Origin: an uncultured Oscillospiraceae bacterium
Lineage (GTDB): Bacteria > Bacillota > Clostridia > Oscillospirales > Acutalibacteraceae
Direction of reading: 5' to 3'
DNA: 64,000 nt
Assembly: GCA_948471205.1 (NCBI GenBank)
Contig: CAOKRT010000007.1
Coordinates: 1 to 64,000 of the forward strand
The first letter of the stretch is position 1. Every line of letters starts with the position of its first letter. Below the pieces are notes generated by a model. The model did no database searches and was not told where the DNA came from. It saw only the letters and a program-made list of their open reading frames with translations. A program made the translations under genes and the position numbers. Positions 24,937 through 32,396 of this stretch are shown here, piece by piece.

Positions 24937-26877
24937 TTATAATTCCTTTGTTTCGATTTCTTCTGTAATATCAACAATAAACTTTTCAATGCTCATTGCA
25001 CCAAGCTCGCCCTGTTTTCTTGAACGAACGGAAACGGTGCCGTTTTCAATATCCTTATCACCAACAATCAGCATATACGGCACTTTTTCAAGCTGTGCGG
25101 CACGAATTTTAAAGCCGATTTTCTCGCTTCTGTCATCCACTTCAACACGAAGACCCGCTGCTTCAAGCTGTTTTTTAATTTCATAAATTCTATCCAGATG
25201 GCGGTCTGCAATCGGAAGCATTTTAACCTGAACCGGCGCAAGCCATGTCGGAAATGCACCTGCATACTTTTCAATAAGAAGAGCCAGCGTTCTTTCATAA
25301 CAGCCTATGGATGTTCTGTGAATAATATACGGATTTTTCTTAACGCCGTCACGGTCCACATATTCCATGCCGAATTTTTCGGCAAGCATTTGGTCTATCT
25401 GAATGGTGATCAGCGTATCTTCCTTGCCGAAAACATTTTTAATCTGAATATCCAGCTTAGGACCGTAAAATGCCGCTTCGCCGATACCGATTTTATATTC
25501 CAGACCCAAATCATCCAGAATTTTCTGCATCACGCTCTGTGCTTCATTCCACTGTTCTTCCGTACCGATATATTTTTCTTTATCCTGAGGATCCCACTGG
25601 CTGAAACGGAACGAAACATCTTCATAAAGACCAACGGTTTTAAGCATATATTCGCAAAGCTCCAGACAGCCCCTGAATTCATCCTCAAGCTGTTCGGGCG
25701 TACACATTAAATGACCCTCTGAAATTGTAAACTGGCGCACACGTATAAGACCGTGCATTTCACCGCTTGCCTCATTTCTGAAAAGCGTTGACGTTTCATC
25801 ATACCGAAGCGGCAGTTCCCTGTAAGAACGGGGTTTGTTAAGATATGCCTGATACTGGAACGGACATGTCATAGGACGAAGCGCAAAAACCTCTTTATCC
25901 TTTTCTTCATCACCCAATACAAACATTCCCTCTTTATAATGATCCCAGTGTCCTGAAATTCTGTAAAGGTCTGATTTCGCCATAAACGGTGTTTTTGTAA
26001 GCTGCCAGCCTCTTTTGGCTTCTTCGTCTTCAACCCAGCGCTGAAGCGTCTGCACAATTTTGGCGCCCTTTGGCAGAAGAATCGGAAGACCCTGCCCGAT
26101 ACTGTCAACCGTTGTAAATAATTCCAGTTCTCTGCCAAGCTTATTATGGTCTCTTTTCTTGGCTTCTTCTACTGCGGCAAGATACGCTTCAAGCATAGAG
26201 GTCTTCGGAAAAGCCGTGCCGTAAACGCGGCAAAGCATTTTATTTTTGGCATCACCGCGCCAATAAGCGCCTGTTGTCTGCGTAAGCTTAAACGCTTTAA
26301 CAGGCGAAACACTCATAAGATGCGGGCCAGCGCAAAGCTCCGTAAATTCACCCTGCTTATAAAAGCTGATTGCCTCTCCCTTTTCGGAATGTTCCTTTAT
26401 CAGTTCAACCTTATACGGCTCTTCCTTTTCCTGCATAAGTGCAGCAGCCTTTTCAGGATCAAGTTCGAACCTTTCAAGTTCCAATCCCTCTTTAACAATT
26501 TTTTTCATTTCAGCTTCAATTTTTGCAAGATCATCAGAAGTAAACGAAGTATCGCCGCAGTCAAAATCATAATAAAAACCATTGTTAACAGCAGGACCGA
26601 TTGTAAGCTTAACATCGGGATAAAGTCTTTTAACCGCCTGTGCCATAATATGAGAGGCTGTGTGATTAAAAGTACGCTTTCCGTCTTCATCATCAAAGGT
26701 TAAAATTTCAAGCGTGCAGTCCTCGTTTACAACCGTTCTTAAATCCTTTACCTCTCCGTTCATTCTGCAGGAACAGGCATTTCTGTAAAGTCCCATTGAT
26801 ATTTCCTTTGCAATATCGGCAACGGAAATACCGTTTTCAAATTCGCGGATTTCTCCACCTTTTAAAGTTATTTTCAT
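24937..26877 (-). CDS. thrS: Threonyl-tRNA synthetase
   Basis: 646 residues from ATG 26877, after AGGAGG. N-terminal TGS domain (MKITLKGGEIREFENG), editing domain with HTASHIMAQAVKRLYP (His-rich metal site), then the class II core: GHWDHYKEGMF, RPMTCPFQYQAYL, RDLPLRY-like RELPLRY motif, FRNEASGEMHGLIRVRQFT (motif 2), and C-terminal anticodon-binding domain (LAPVQVKMLPIAD, VEVDDRSEKIGFKIR). It charges tRNA-Thr. Expression is controlled by the T-box leader upstream. Confidence 0.97.
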   Translation of the reverse strand: MKITLKGGEIREFENGISVADIAKEISMGLYRNACSCRMNGEVKDLRTVVNEDCTLEILTFDDEDGKRTFNHTASHIMAQAVKRLYPDVKLTIGPAVNNGFYYDFDCGDTSFTSDDLAKIEAEMKKIVKEGLELERFELDPEKAAALMQEKEEPYKVELIKEHSEKGEAISFYKQGEFTELCAGPHLMSVSPVKAFKLTQTTGAYWRGDAKNKMLCRVYGTAFPKTSMLEAYLAAVEEAKKRDHNKLGRELELFTTVDSIGQGLPILLPKGAKIVQTLQRWVEDEEAKRGWQLTKTPFMAKSDLYRISGHWDHYKEGMFVLGDEEKDKEVFALRPMTCPFQYQAYLNKPRSYRELPLRYDETSTLFRNEASGEMHGLIRVRQFTISEGHLMCTPEQLEDEFRGCLELCEYMLKTVGLYEDVSFRFSQWDPQDKEKYIGTEEQWNEAQSVMQKILDDLGLEYKIGIGEAAFYGPKLDIQIKNVFGKEDTLITIQIDQMLAEKFGMEYVDRDGVKKNPYIIHRTSIGCYERTLALLIEKYAGAFPTWLAPVQVKMLPIADRHLDRIYEIKKQLEAAGLRVEVDDRSEKIGFKIRAAQLEKVPYMLIVGDKDIENGTVSVRSRKQGELGAMSIEKFIVDITEEIETKEL

Positions 26878-26890
26878 AAATATTCCTCCT

Positions 26891-27131
26891 AAAAACAAAA
26901 AATCACCCTGTAAAATACAGGGTGAAAATAAATTCCACGGTTCCACCTGAATTACACAAAATTGTGTCACTCAATGCCTTTAACGCAGGCATACGGCCGT
27001 TATTAGCGGCTCTCCGGGGCGGTGGCTTACGGCTTTTTATGCGCTTTTTTCAGCAAACAAAGCGCTCTCTGACAATAAAAAGTTTACGCAGTCTTATTCC
27101 CATCAAAAATTTAAACCTATTTCAATTTTCT
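26891..27131 (-). ncRNA. T-box riboswitch leader of thrS
   Basis: On the minus strand the leader contains the conserved T-box core TGGAACCGTGG (26945-26935), which pairs with the uncharged tRNA 3' end. It is followed by a terminator with stem TCACCCTGTA/TACAGGGTGA (26925-26903) and a T-rich tail (26902-26891). Stem I and the specifier loop should lie between about 27000 and 27125; I did not fix the specifier codon. Uncharged tRNA-Thr would favour the antiterminator and raise thrS expression. Confidence 0.92.
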
Positions 27132-27159
27132 ATTATAACACTATTTTTTGATATGTCAA
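27132..27159 (-). promoter_or_regulatory. Promoter of the thrS T-box leader
   Basis: Minus strand: perfect TTGACA (27159-27154), 16-bp spacer, perfect TATAAT (27137-27132). Confidence 0.8.
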
Positions 27160-27201
27160 TTAAAAATATACTACTATATATTCTATATTCTTAGTAAAAA
27201 C

Positions 27202-27230
27202 TTGACATATACAAGATATAGGTGTATTAT
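27202..27230 (+). promoter_or_regulatory. Promoter for rny
   Basis: TTGACA (27202-27207), 17-bp spacer, TATTAT (27225-27230). It drives a leader of about 235 nt before the rny ATG. Confidence 0.75.
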
Positions 27231-27239
27231 ATTTTAGAA

Positions 27240-27470
27240 GTTTTACATATTGTTTAAGCAAATCAGCCAAAACAAATTTTTTGCGAAAAATGTTTTTCGG
27301 CATTTTTTTAACAAAGCAAATTATTTCAGGCTGTTCGGAAGCTGTTTCCGTTTGCTTTGAAAACTTCATACAGATAATTTGCATTTAAACTGTACCTTTT
27401 CTGATGAATATCAACAAAGAGTATTAACTCAAATCAAAGAATTTTATACAGAAGGAGGTGCTATTGATTT
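27240..27470 (+). promoter_or_regulatory. Long structured 5' leader of rny
   Basis: About 230 nt with no credible ORF. A first hairpin (CGAAAAA/TTTTTCG, 27284-27299) is followed by a T run at 27303-27309, like an attenuator. A second has outer stem AAAGCAAA/TTTGCTTT (27313-27320 with 27351-27358) and an inner CAGGCT/AGCTG pairing (27327-27332 with 27340-27344). The AGAAGGAGG SD lies at the end of the leader. No known riboswitch class was recognised. Confidence 0.5.
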
Positions 27471-29024
27471 ATGGAAATTCCAATTGTTATTGTTATAGCA
27501 GTTGTTGCTGCCGTTATTTTCGGCATATTCGGGTTTGTACTTGGTTCATATGTAAGAATGAAAACAAGCGAAAAAGAAATCGGTTCTGCCACACAGGAAG
27601 CAACAAGAATAATTAATAACGCATTAACTGAAGCTGAATCAACAAAGAAAGCAAGTCTTGTTGAAGCAAAAGACGAAATTCACAAACTGCGCTCAGACGC
27701 GGACAGAGAAATCCGCGAAAGGCGAAGCGAAGTTCAAAGGCAGGAAAACCGCCTTAACCAGAGGGAAGAATACCTTGATAAAAAGGCTGATTCCCTTGAA
27801 GTAAAAAGTGAAAATTTAAGTAAAAAACTTAAAGAAGCAGATGAAAATTTACAGGAAATCGATAGCATCAAGAAAAGCCAGTTTGATATGCTTGAGCGTA
27901 TCTCAGGTCTTACGCAGGAGCAGGCTAAGTCTTATCTTTTAAGCACGCTTGAAGAAGAATTAGACACTGAAAAAAGCAAAAGAATTCTTGAGCATGAACA
28001 GATGATCAGAGATCAGAGCGATGTAATTGCAAGAGAAATTATAGGCACTGCCATTCAGCGCTGTGCCGCAGACCACGCAGCAGAAACTACTGTTTCCGTT
28101 GTAGCTCTTCCGAATGATGAAATGAAGGGCAGAATTATAGGAAGAGAAGGAAGAAATATCCGTTCTCTTGAAACAATCACAGGCGTTGAGCTTATTATTG
28201 ATGATACGCCTGAGGCCATCACAATCAGTTCGTTTGACCCTGTAAGAAGAGAAATTGCAAGGCTTACACTTGAAAGACTTATTCAGGACGGAAGAATTCA
28301 TCCTACACGCATTGAAGAAATGTTTGAGAAGTCAACAAGAGAAGTAAATGCAACCATTAAGCAGGAAGGCGAAAAGGCTGTGCTTTCGGCAAACTGCGGT
28401 TCCGTTCATCCGGAACTTGTTAAACTGCTCGGCAAATTAAAGTACCGCACCTCTTACGGTCAGAGTGTTCTTAAACACAGCCTTGAGGTTAGCTACATTG
28501 CAGGTCTTATGGCAGCCGAAATCGGCGCAGATGAAAAACAGGCACGCCGTGCCGGTCTTCTTCATGACATAGGCAAAGCGCTTGATCAGGAAATGGAAGG
28601 TTCTCACATTGCACTTGGTGTTGAATACGCACGCAAGTACAAAGAAAACGAAAAGATAATTCACGCAATTGCCGCACACCACGGCGAAATTGAATGCAAA
28701 ACCGTTGTTGCCTGCCTTGTTCAGGCCGCTGATGCTGTTTCTGCAGCCCGCCCGGGTGCAAGACGTGAAAATATTGAAAATTATATCAAACGTCTTCAGC
28801 AGCTTGAAGAAATTTCAACAAGCTTTGACGGAGTTGAGAGAGCATATGCTATTCAGGCCGGACGTGAAGTCAGAGTTATGGTTAAACCTGATGCTGTAAG
28901 CGATGAAAAAATGCCTTATATTGCGCATGAAATTGCAAAGAAAATTGAATCTGAAATGGAATATCCGGGTCAGATTAAAGTAAATATCATCCGTGAATCA
29001 AGAGCATATGATATTGCAAAATAA
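27471..29024 (+). CDS. rny: Ribonuclease Y
   Basis: 517 residues, full length; ATG 27471 follows GAAGGAGG. Order: N-terminal transmembrane helix (3-25), long charged coiled coil (about 30-165), KH domain with [19 protein letters not shown], and an HD domain with [31 protein letters not shown] and AHHGEIE. RNase Y is the membrane-bound endonuclease that starts mRNA decay in many Firmicutes. YlbF, encoded at 54744, belongs to the Y-complex that tunes it. Confidence 0.97.
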   Translation: MEIPIVIVIAVVAAVIFGIFGFVLGSYVRMKTSEKEIGSATQEATRIINNALTEAESTKKASLVEAKDEIHKLRSDADREIRERRSEVQRQENRLNQREEYLDKKADSLEVKSENLSKKLKEADENLQEIDSIKKSQFDMLERISGLTQEQAKSYLLSTLEEELDTEKSKRILEHEQMIRDQSDVIAREIIGTAIQRCAADHAAETTVSVVALPNDEMKGRIIGREGRNIRSLETITGVELIIDDTPEAITISSFDPVRREIARLTLERLIQDGRIHPTRIEEMFEKSTREVNATIKQEGEKAVLSANCGSVHPELVKLLGKLKYRTSYGQSVLKHSLEVSYIAGLMAAEIGADEKQARRAGLLHDIGKALDQEMEGSHIALGVEYARKYKENEKIIHAIAAHHGEIECKTVVACLVQAADAVSAARPGARRENIENYIKRLQQLEEISTSFDGVERAYAIQAGREVRVMVKPDAVSDEKMPYIAHEIAKKIESEMEYPGQIKVNIIRESRAYDIAK

Positions 29025-29046
29025 AAAATAATATGTCGGTTTATTT

Positions 29047-29075
29047 AAAAAGCATAGCTCCGGCTATGCTTTTTT
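29047..29075 (+). terminator. Terminator after rny
   Basis: AAAAAGCATAGC/GCTATGCTTTTTT with TCCG loop, 22 bp past the stop. Confidence 0.85.
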
Positions 29076-29116
29076 GATTAAGAAAATACTAAATAAAAGA
29101 TATAAAGGAGTTTGTT

Positions 29117-29407
29117 ATGATTAAACATATTGTTTGTTTTAAACTGAAAGATAACAGTGAAAACAAAAAACAGGAAGCAAAAAGCATTCTTATGTCCATG
29201 CAGGGCAAGGTTGATTTAATAAAAAATATTGAAGTGGGAACCGATTTTCTTTCTTCTCCCAGATCCTATGATATCATTCTGCAGGTAACCCTCGAAAACA
29301 AAGAGGCTCTTGATTTATATCAGAGCGACGCCTATCACTGCAATAAGGTTAAACCGTATATGCACAGTGTAATGGAAAGCTCTGTTGCAGTGGATTACGA
29401 ATTATAA
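29117..29407 (+). CDS. Dabb-family (stress-responsive A/B barrel) protein
   Basis: 96 residues after AAAGGAG. The N-terminal IKHIVCFKLKD, SPRSYDIILQVTLENKEALD and the ending YQSDAYHCNKVKPYMHSV are typical of Dabb domains, small dimeric alpha-beta barrels related to ferredoxin-like folds. Members are general stress proteins or polyketide cyclase-like; no exact role can be given. It is first of a run of four co-oriented genes. Confidence 0.82.
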   Translation: MIKHIVCFKLKDNSENKKQEAKSILMSMQGKVDLIKNIEVGTDFLSSPRSYDIILQVTLENKEALDLYQSDAYHCNKVKPYMHSVMESSVAVDYEL

Positions 29408-29460
29408 AGCATAAAACAGTAACACATAATATAGATATATTATATATAAGGCGGTTTTTT

Positions 29461-30330
29461 ATGAATAAAGCAGATATAGCAATTATAGGCAGCGGTCCTG
29501 CCGGATTATCAGCGGCAATCAATGCCAAAATACGGAATAAAAGTTTTCTGCTTTTCGGCAGCGGCAATCTGAGCCATAAAATTGAAATATCACCGAAAAT
29601 AGATAACTATCCGGGATTTGCACAAATCAGCGGTAAAGCGCTGAACGAAAAATATGCCGAGCATATTGCATCCATGGGAATATCCGTTATGGATGAGCGT
29701 ATCACCGGCATTTATAATATGGGAAAATCCTTTATGCTTCTTGCAGGCGGAAAGGATTATGAAGCCGACGCTGTTATCATTGCAACAGGAAGCGAAACAA
29801 CAAAAACTGTAAGCGGAGAAAAAGAACTGCTGGGGAAAGGTGTAAGCTACTGTGCAACCTGTGACGGAAATCTATATAAAAACAAAACCATTGCCGTGGT
29901 ATGTGATAATGCGGAAATGGAAGAAGAAGTTGAATATTTAGCCGGACTTGCAGAAACGGTACACTATTTTCCTGTTTTTAAAAGCAGTCTTCATACCGAA
30001 AACATTTTAAAATACAGAACAAAACTGCAGTCGGTTAACGGAGAAAGCAGAGTGTCCGGTATAACACTGAAAAACGGAGAAGAAATTTCCGTTGACGGTG
30101 TGTTCTTTTTAAAATCATCCGTATCTGCCGATATTCTTCTTAACGGACTTGAAATAAATAACGGCCATATTGTTGTAGACAGAAATATGGCAACAAACAT
30201 AAACGGCTGCTTTGCCGCAGGAGACTGCACCGGCACGCCGTATCAAATTGCAAAAGCGGCAGGAGAAGGAAACGTTGCGCTTCACAGCGCTGTTTCATAC
30301 CTTGCAAAACGCAATGCGTGTTTACTATAA
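29461..30330 (+). CDS. Thioredoxin reductase-like flavoprotein with a degenerate NAD(P)H site
   Basis: 289 residues, shorter than the usual 305-320. FAD domain: IIGSGPAGLSAAI (8-20) and CFAAGDCTGTPYQ near the C-terminus. Redox motif CATC at C131/C134. The second Rossmann motif, normally GxGxxA, reads VVCDNAEMEEE (about 146-156), and the HRRxxxR phosphate-binding stretch is replaced by HYFPVFK. This suggests it does not use NADPH, as in clostridial ferredoxin-dependent flavin thioredoxin reductases. That electron donor is an inference. No thioredoxin or ferredoxin gene is adjacent. Confidence 0.82.
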   Translation: MNKADIAIIGSGPAGLSAAINAKIRNKSFLLFGSGNLSHKIEISPKIDNYPGFAQISGKALNEKYAEHIASMGISVMDERITGIYNMGKSFMLLAGGKDYEADAVIIATGSETTKTVSGEKELLGKGVSYCATCDGNLYKNKTIAVVCDNAEMEEEVEYLAGLAETVHYFPVFKSSLHTENILKYRTKLQSVNGESRVSGITLKNGEEISVDGVFFLKSSVSADILLNGLEINNGHIVVDRNMATNINGCFAAGDCTGTPYQIAKAAGEGNVALHSAVSYLAKRNACLL

Positions 30331-30373
30331 CAAACAATAAATATTAGAAAAAACAGAAAGGAGCATAAAAACT

Positions 30374-30736
30374 ATGATTTTAAAAAAATTTGAAAACAAC
30401 GGCATATGCTATGTTTTGGCAGATTCAGAAAACACAGTCATCACAAATGCACAGTCTGCTGTTGATCTGCTGATGTCTGCAAAATATGATTTTGACACAA
30501 AAAATATAATTATTTCAAAAGAATTGGTAGCTGATGATTTCTTTATACTCAGCACAGGTCTTGCAGGGGAAATTCTGCAAAAATTAGTTAACTATGGCGG
30601 AAGAATTGCCATCTACGGCGACTATTCACATTATACAAGCAAACCGTTAAAAGATTTTATTTATGAAAGCAATAACGGAAAAGATGTGTTTTTTGTATCT
30701 TCCCGGGAGGAAGCAGTAAAAATGATAACCAAATAA
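30374..30736 (+). CDS. DUF4180 family protein
   Basis: 120 residues, SD GAAAGGAG. The strings DFFILSTGLAGEILQKLVNY, GGRIAIYGDYSHYTSKPLKD and FIYESNNGKDVFFV are characteristic of DUF4180, a small cytoplasmic alpha/beta domain of unknown function found in Firmicutes and often near small regulators. No catalytic residues can be assigned. Confidence 0.8.
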   Translation: MILKKFENNGICYVLADSENTVITNAQSAVDLLMSAKYDFDTKNIIISKELVADDFFILSTGLAGEILQKLVNYGGRIAIYGDYSHYTSKPLKDFIYESNNGKDVFFVSSREEAVKMITK

Positions 30737-30753
30737 CGGAAAGGAGCATACAA

Positions 30754-31146
30754 ATGAAACGGTATAAAATAGCTGCATGGCTTATGATTATACACGGCGG
30801 TTTTATGGAAATCGGCGGCGTTGTATTTGCTGCTTTAGCACTGATTTTGGGTGCTGAAAAATTTGATATCACACAGTATTTTTCTTTCAGACTTTCCTAT
30901 TTTCAAGAAAATTTGTATATGGTTTTATTTATGGGCGCAATCTTCGGCATAATGCGCATCATCGGCGCCATAGGACTTTTAAAAAATAAAATGTGGGGAC
31001 TTGCACTCTCCGTAATAAATTGTATTCTTACAATGGCATTAATGATGTTCATGCTTCCGTTTGGCATCCAAGACGGTTTGCTTGCCTGCAGTGCATTGAT
31101 TCTGATGTTAACACAGTACTTTGGAAACCGAAAAATCATCCAATAA
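30754..31146 (+). CDS. Small four-helix membrane protein
   Basis: 130 residues after GAAAGGAG. About four hydrophobic segments: 5-28 (IAAWLMIIHGGFMEIGGVVF), 45-75, 80-105 and 108-125. It resembles small uncharacterised DoxX/YesK-like integral membrane proteins but I could not place it. It follows the DUF4180 gene by 17 bp and ends the unit; a strong terminator follows. Confidence 0.65.
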   Translation: MKRYKIAAWLMIIHGGFMEIGGVVFAALALILGAEKFDITQYFSFRLSYFQENLYMVLFMGAIFGIMRIIGAIGLLKNKMWGLALSVINCILTMALMMFMLPFGIQDGLLACSALILMLTQYFGNRKIIQ

Positions 31147-31180
31147 TACAATTTCTATTTAAAACAAATAAAAAACAACA

Positions 31181-31219
31181 AACCGCCCGAAGCCGTATTA
31201 TCTACAACTTCGGGCGGTT
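31181..31219. terminator. Terminator at the end of the trxB-like/DUF4180 unit
   Basis: AACCGCCCGAAG/CTTCGGGCGGTT, a 12-bp perfect stem with a 15-nt loop, with A/T-rich flanks. Confidence 0.8.
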
Positions 31220-31247
31220 AATTTATAACATTCTGTTATTTCTTTGT

Positions 31248-31259
31248 TTATTCCCACTC
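31248..31259 (-). repeat. attL-like copy of the guaA 3' end
   Basis: TTATTCCCACTC (plus) is the reverse complement of GAGTGGGAATAA, the last four codons of guaA. The same 12 bp occur at 36789-36800 in the same orientation. The two copies bound the defence island. The stretch from here to the abiEi gene holds no complete gene; 31394-31420 has a small GGTTGC/GCAACC hairpin. Confidence 0.7.
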
Positions 31260-31489
31260 GTTGCCGAAAGCCACAACTTAACGCTTTTTGTTTATAAACC
31301 GTGTGATGTAGTTTTCGTGTTATTCTGATAATCCATATTATACTGCCTGTACGACGAGAATTTATCAATATCTTATCAGGTGCGATAAAACCGATGGTTG
31401 CAAAGAAAGAATAATCGCAACCAGATTGATCTTATTTATTGTATTATACTTCATTACTTTTGATTTTGCAAGCGGACATTTTAATTTTA

Positions 31490-31551
31490 CGCACACATTT
31501 CAAAAAATGTGTGCGATATTTATTGATTTTTTTAAGCATCTCAGGTATAAT
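31490..31551 (+). promoter_or_regulatory. Promoter with upstream inverted repeat, abiEi gene
   Basis: An 11-bp perfect inverted repeat CGCACACATTT/AAATGTGTGCG (31490-31515, 4-nt loop) precedes a promoter: TTGATT (31523-31528), 17-bp spacer, TATAAT (31546-31551). A weaker CACAA...TTGTG repeat follows at about 31561-31581. AbiEi-type antitoxins repress their own promoter by binding two inverted repeats, so these are probable operators. Confidence 0.65.
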
Positions 31552-31613
31552 AAATCAGTACACAACCTCGCTTTTATTGTGCGTGAATTTTATTTGAGAA
31601 AGTGGGTGAATGA

Positions 31614-32219
31614 GTGAATCTTCGAGAACGAGCAAAAGAAGTTATTATAAACAATGGCGGCATTGCCAAATCCGCTGATTTTGTTGCAGCGGGAATTCGT
31701 GCTGCTGATGTTGTGAATATGTGTAATGCAGGATATCTTGATCGTGTACGGCATGGCTATTATCAGCTTGCCGAACAGGGCGCTTCCTCGGAGGAACAAC
31801 TGCTTTCCACACTCATCCCAAAAGGAATAGTATGTGTTGAATCTGCTCTGTTTCACTATGGATACAGCGATTTTGCACCACAAAAATGGTCAATAGCTGT
31901 ACCTCGTTCAATGTCAAGAACAAAACTGAAAGTGGATTCACTTGCCATTCATTCTTATTATATGCAGCCTGAGTTGTACGAACTTGGAAAAACCACCGAT
32001 AGCTTTAACGGAGTTAAGCTGTCTGTATATGACCGTGAGCGAACAATATGTGATTGTTTTAAATATCGCTCGAGGTTGGATAATGAAATGTTCAACAAGG
32101 CACTTAACGATTATGTAAAAGACGATAAAAAGAATCTGAATAATCTTTCTGCTTATGCAAAAAAACTGCGTGTTTACAAAAAGGTTATGGAACTAATAGA
32201 GGTGCTACTCAATGGCTAA
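31614..32219 (+). CDS. AbiEi-like antitoxin of a type IV toxin-antitoxin system
   Basis: 201 residues from GTG 31614 with a weak GGGTGA upstream. The N-terminal winged helix (LRERAKEVIINNGGIAKSAD, AAGIRAADVVNMCNAGYLDR, VRHGYYQL) and the central IPKGIVCVESALFHYG, the later VYDRERTICDCFKYRSRLD and DEMFNKALNDYV-like (NEMFNKALNDYV) stretch match AbiEi/AbiEi_4 antitoxins. These repress the operon and neutralise AbiEii, a nucleotidyltransferase toxin that aborts phage infection. Its stop overlaps the start of the toxin remnant by 8 nt, the usual translational coupling. The toxin is truncated here, so this gene is an orphan antitoxin. Confidence 0.85.
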   Translation: MNLRERAKEVIINNGGIAKSADFVAAGIRAADVVNMCNAGYLDRVRHGYYQLAEQGASSEEQLLSTLIPKGIVCVESALFHYGYSDFAPQKWSIAVPRSMSRTKLKVDSLAIHSYYMQPELYELGKTTDSFNGVKLSVYDRERTICDCFKYRSRLDNEMFNKALNDYVKDDKKNLNNLSAYAKKLRVYKKVMELIEVLLNG

Positions 32220-32325
32220 TATTGATACATCTGTGTTTGCACGGCTAAAAAACAATGCTGACAAAACCAGCAGAAGCTATCAGTTTTGTCTGTATAAAAC
32301 AACCTCTGGCAGTAACATTGCTTAA
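32212..32325 (+). pseudogene. Truncated AbiEii toxin (first ~25 codons only)
   Basis: Starting at ATG 32212 inside the end of abiEi, the text reads MANIDTSVFARLKNNADKTS then RSYQFCL, the conserved beginning of AbiEii nucleotidyltransferase toxins. After codon about 27 it departs from the family and stops at 32325 (37 codons). The catalytic GS-x9-DxD core is missing. Confidence 0.8.
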
Positions 32326-32396
32326 GCACCATAATACTGCGCAACAAATGTTTGGTGTATAAATAATTTAGTGCAGATAAAAAGGAGAACATTGTA

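Noticed and set aside
26146..26703. A 185-codon plus-strand frame inside thrS
   Set aside because: Antisense shadow of the synthetase; no SD and unlikely composition.
26922..27194. An open frame on plus across the thrS leader
   Set aside because: The region is a T-box leader with a T-box core and terminator on the other strand; the peptide has no family features.
31260..31489. Integrase C-terminus near the left att-like repeat
   Set aside because: No catalytic integrase motif could be read on either strand; frames are short and unrecognisable.
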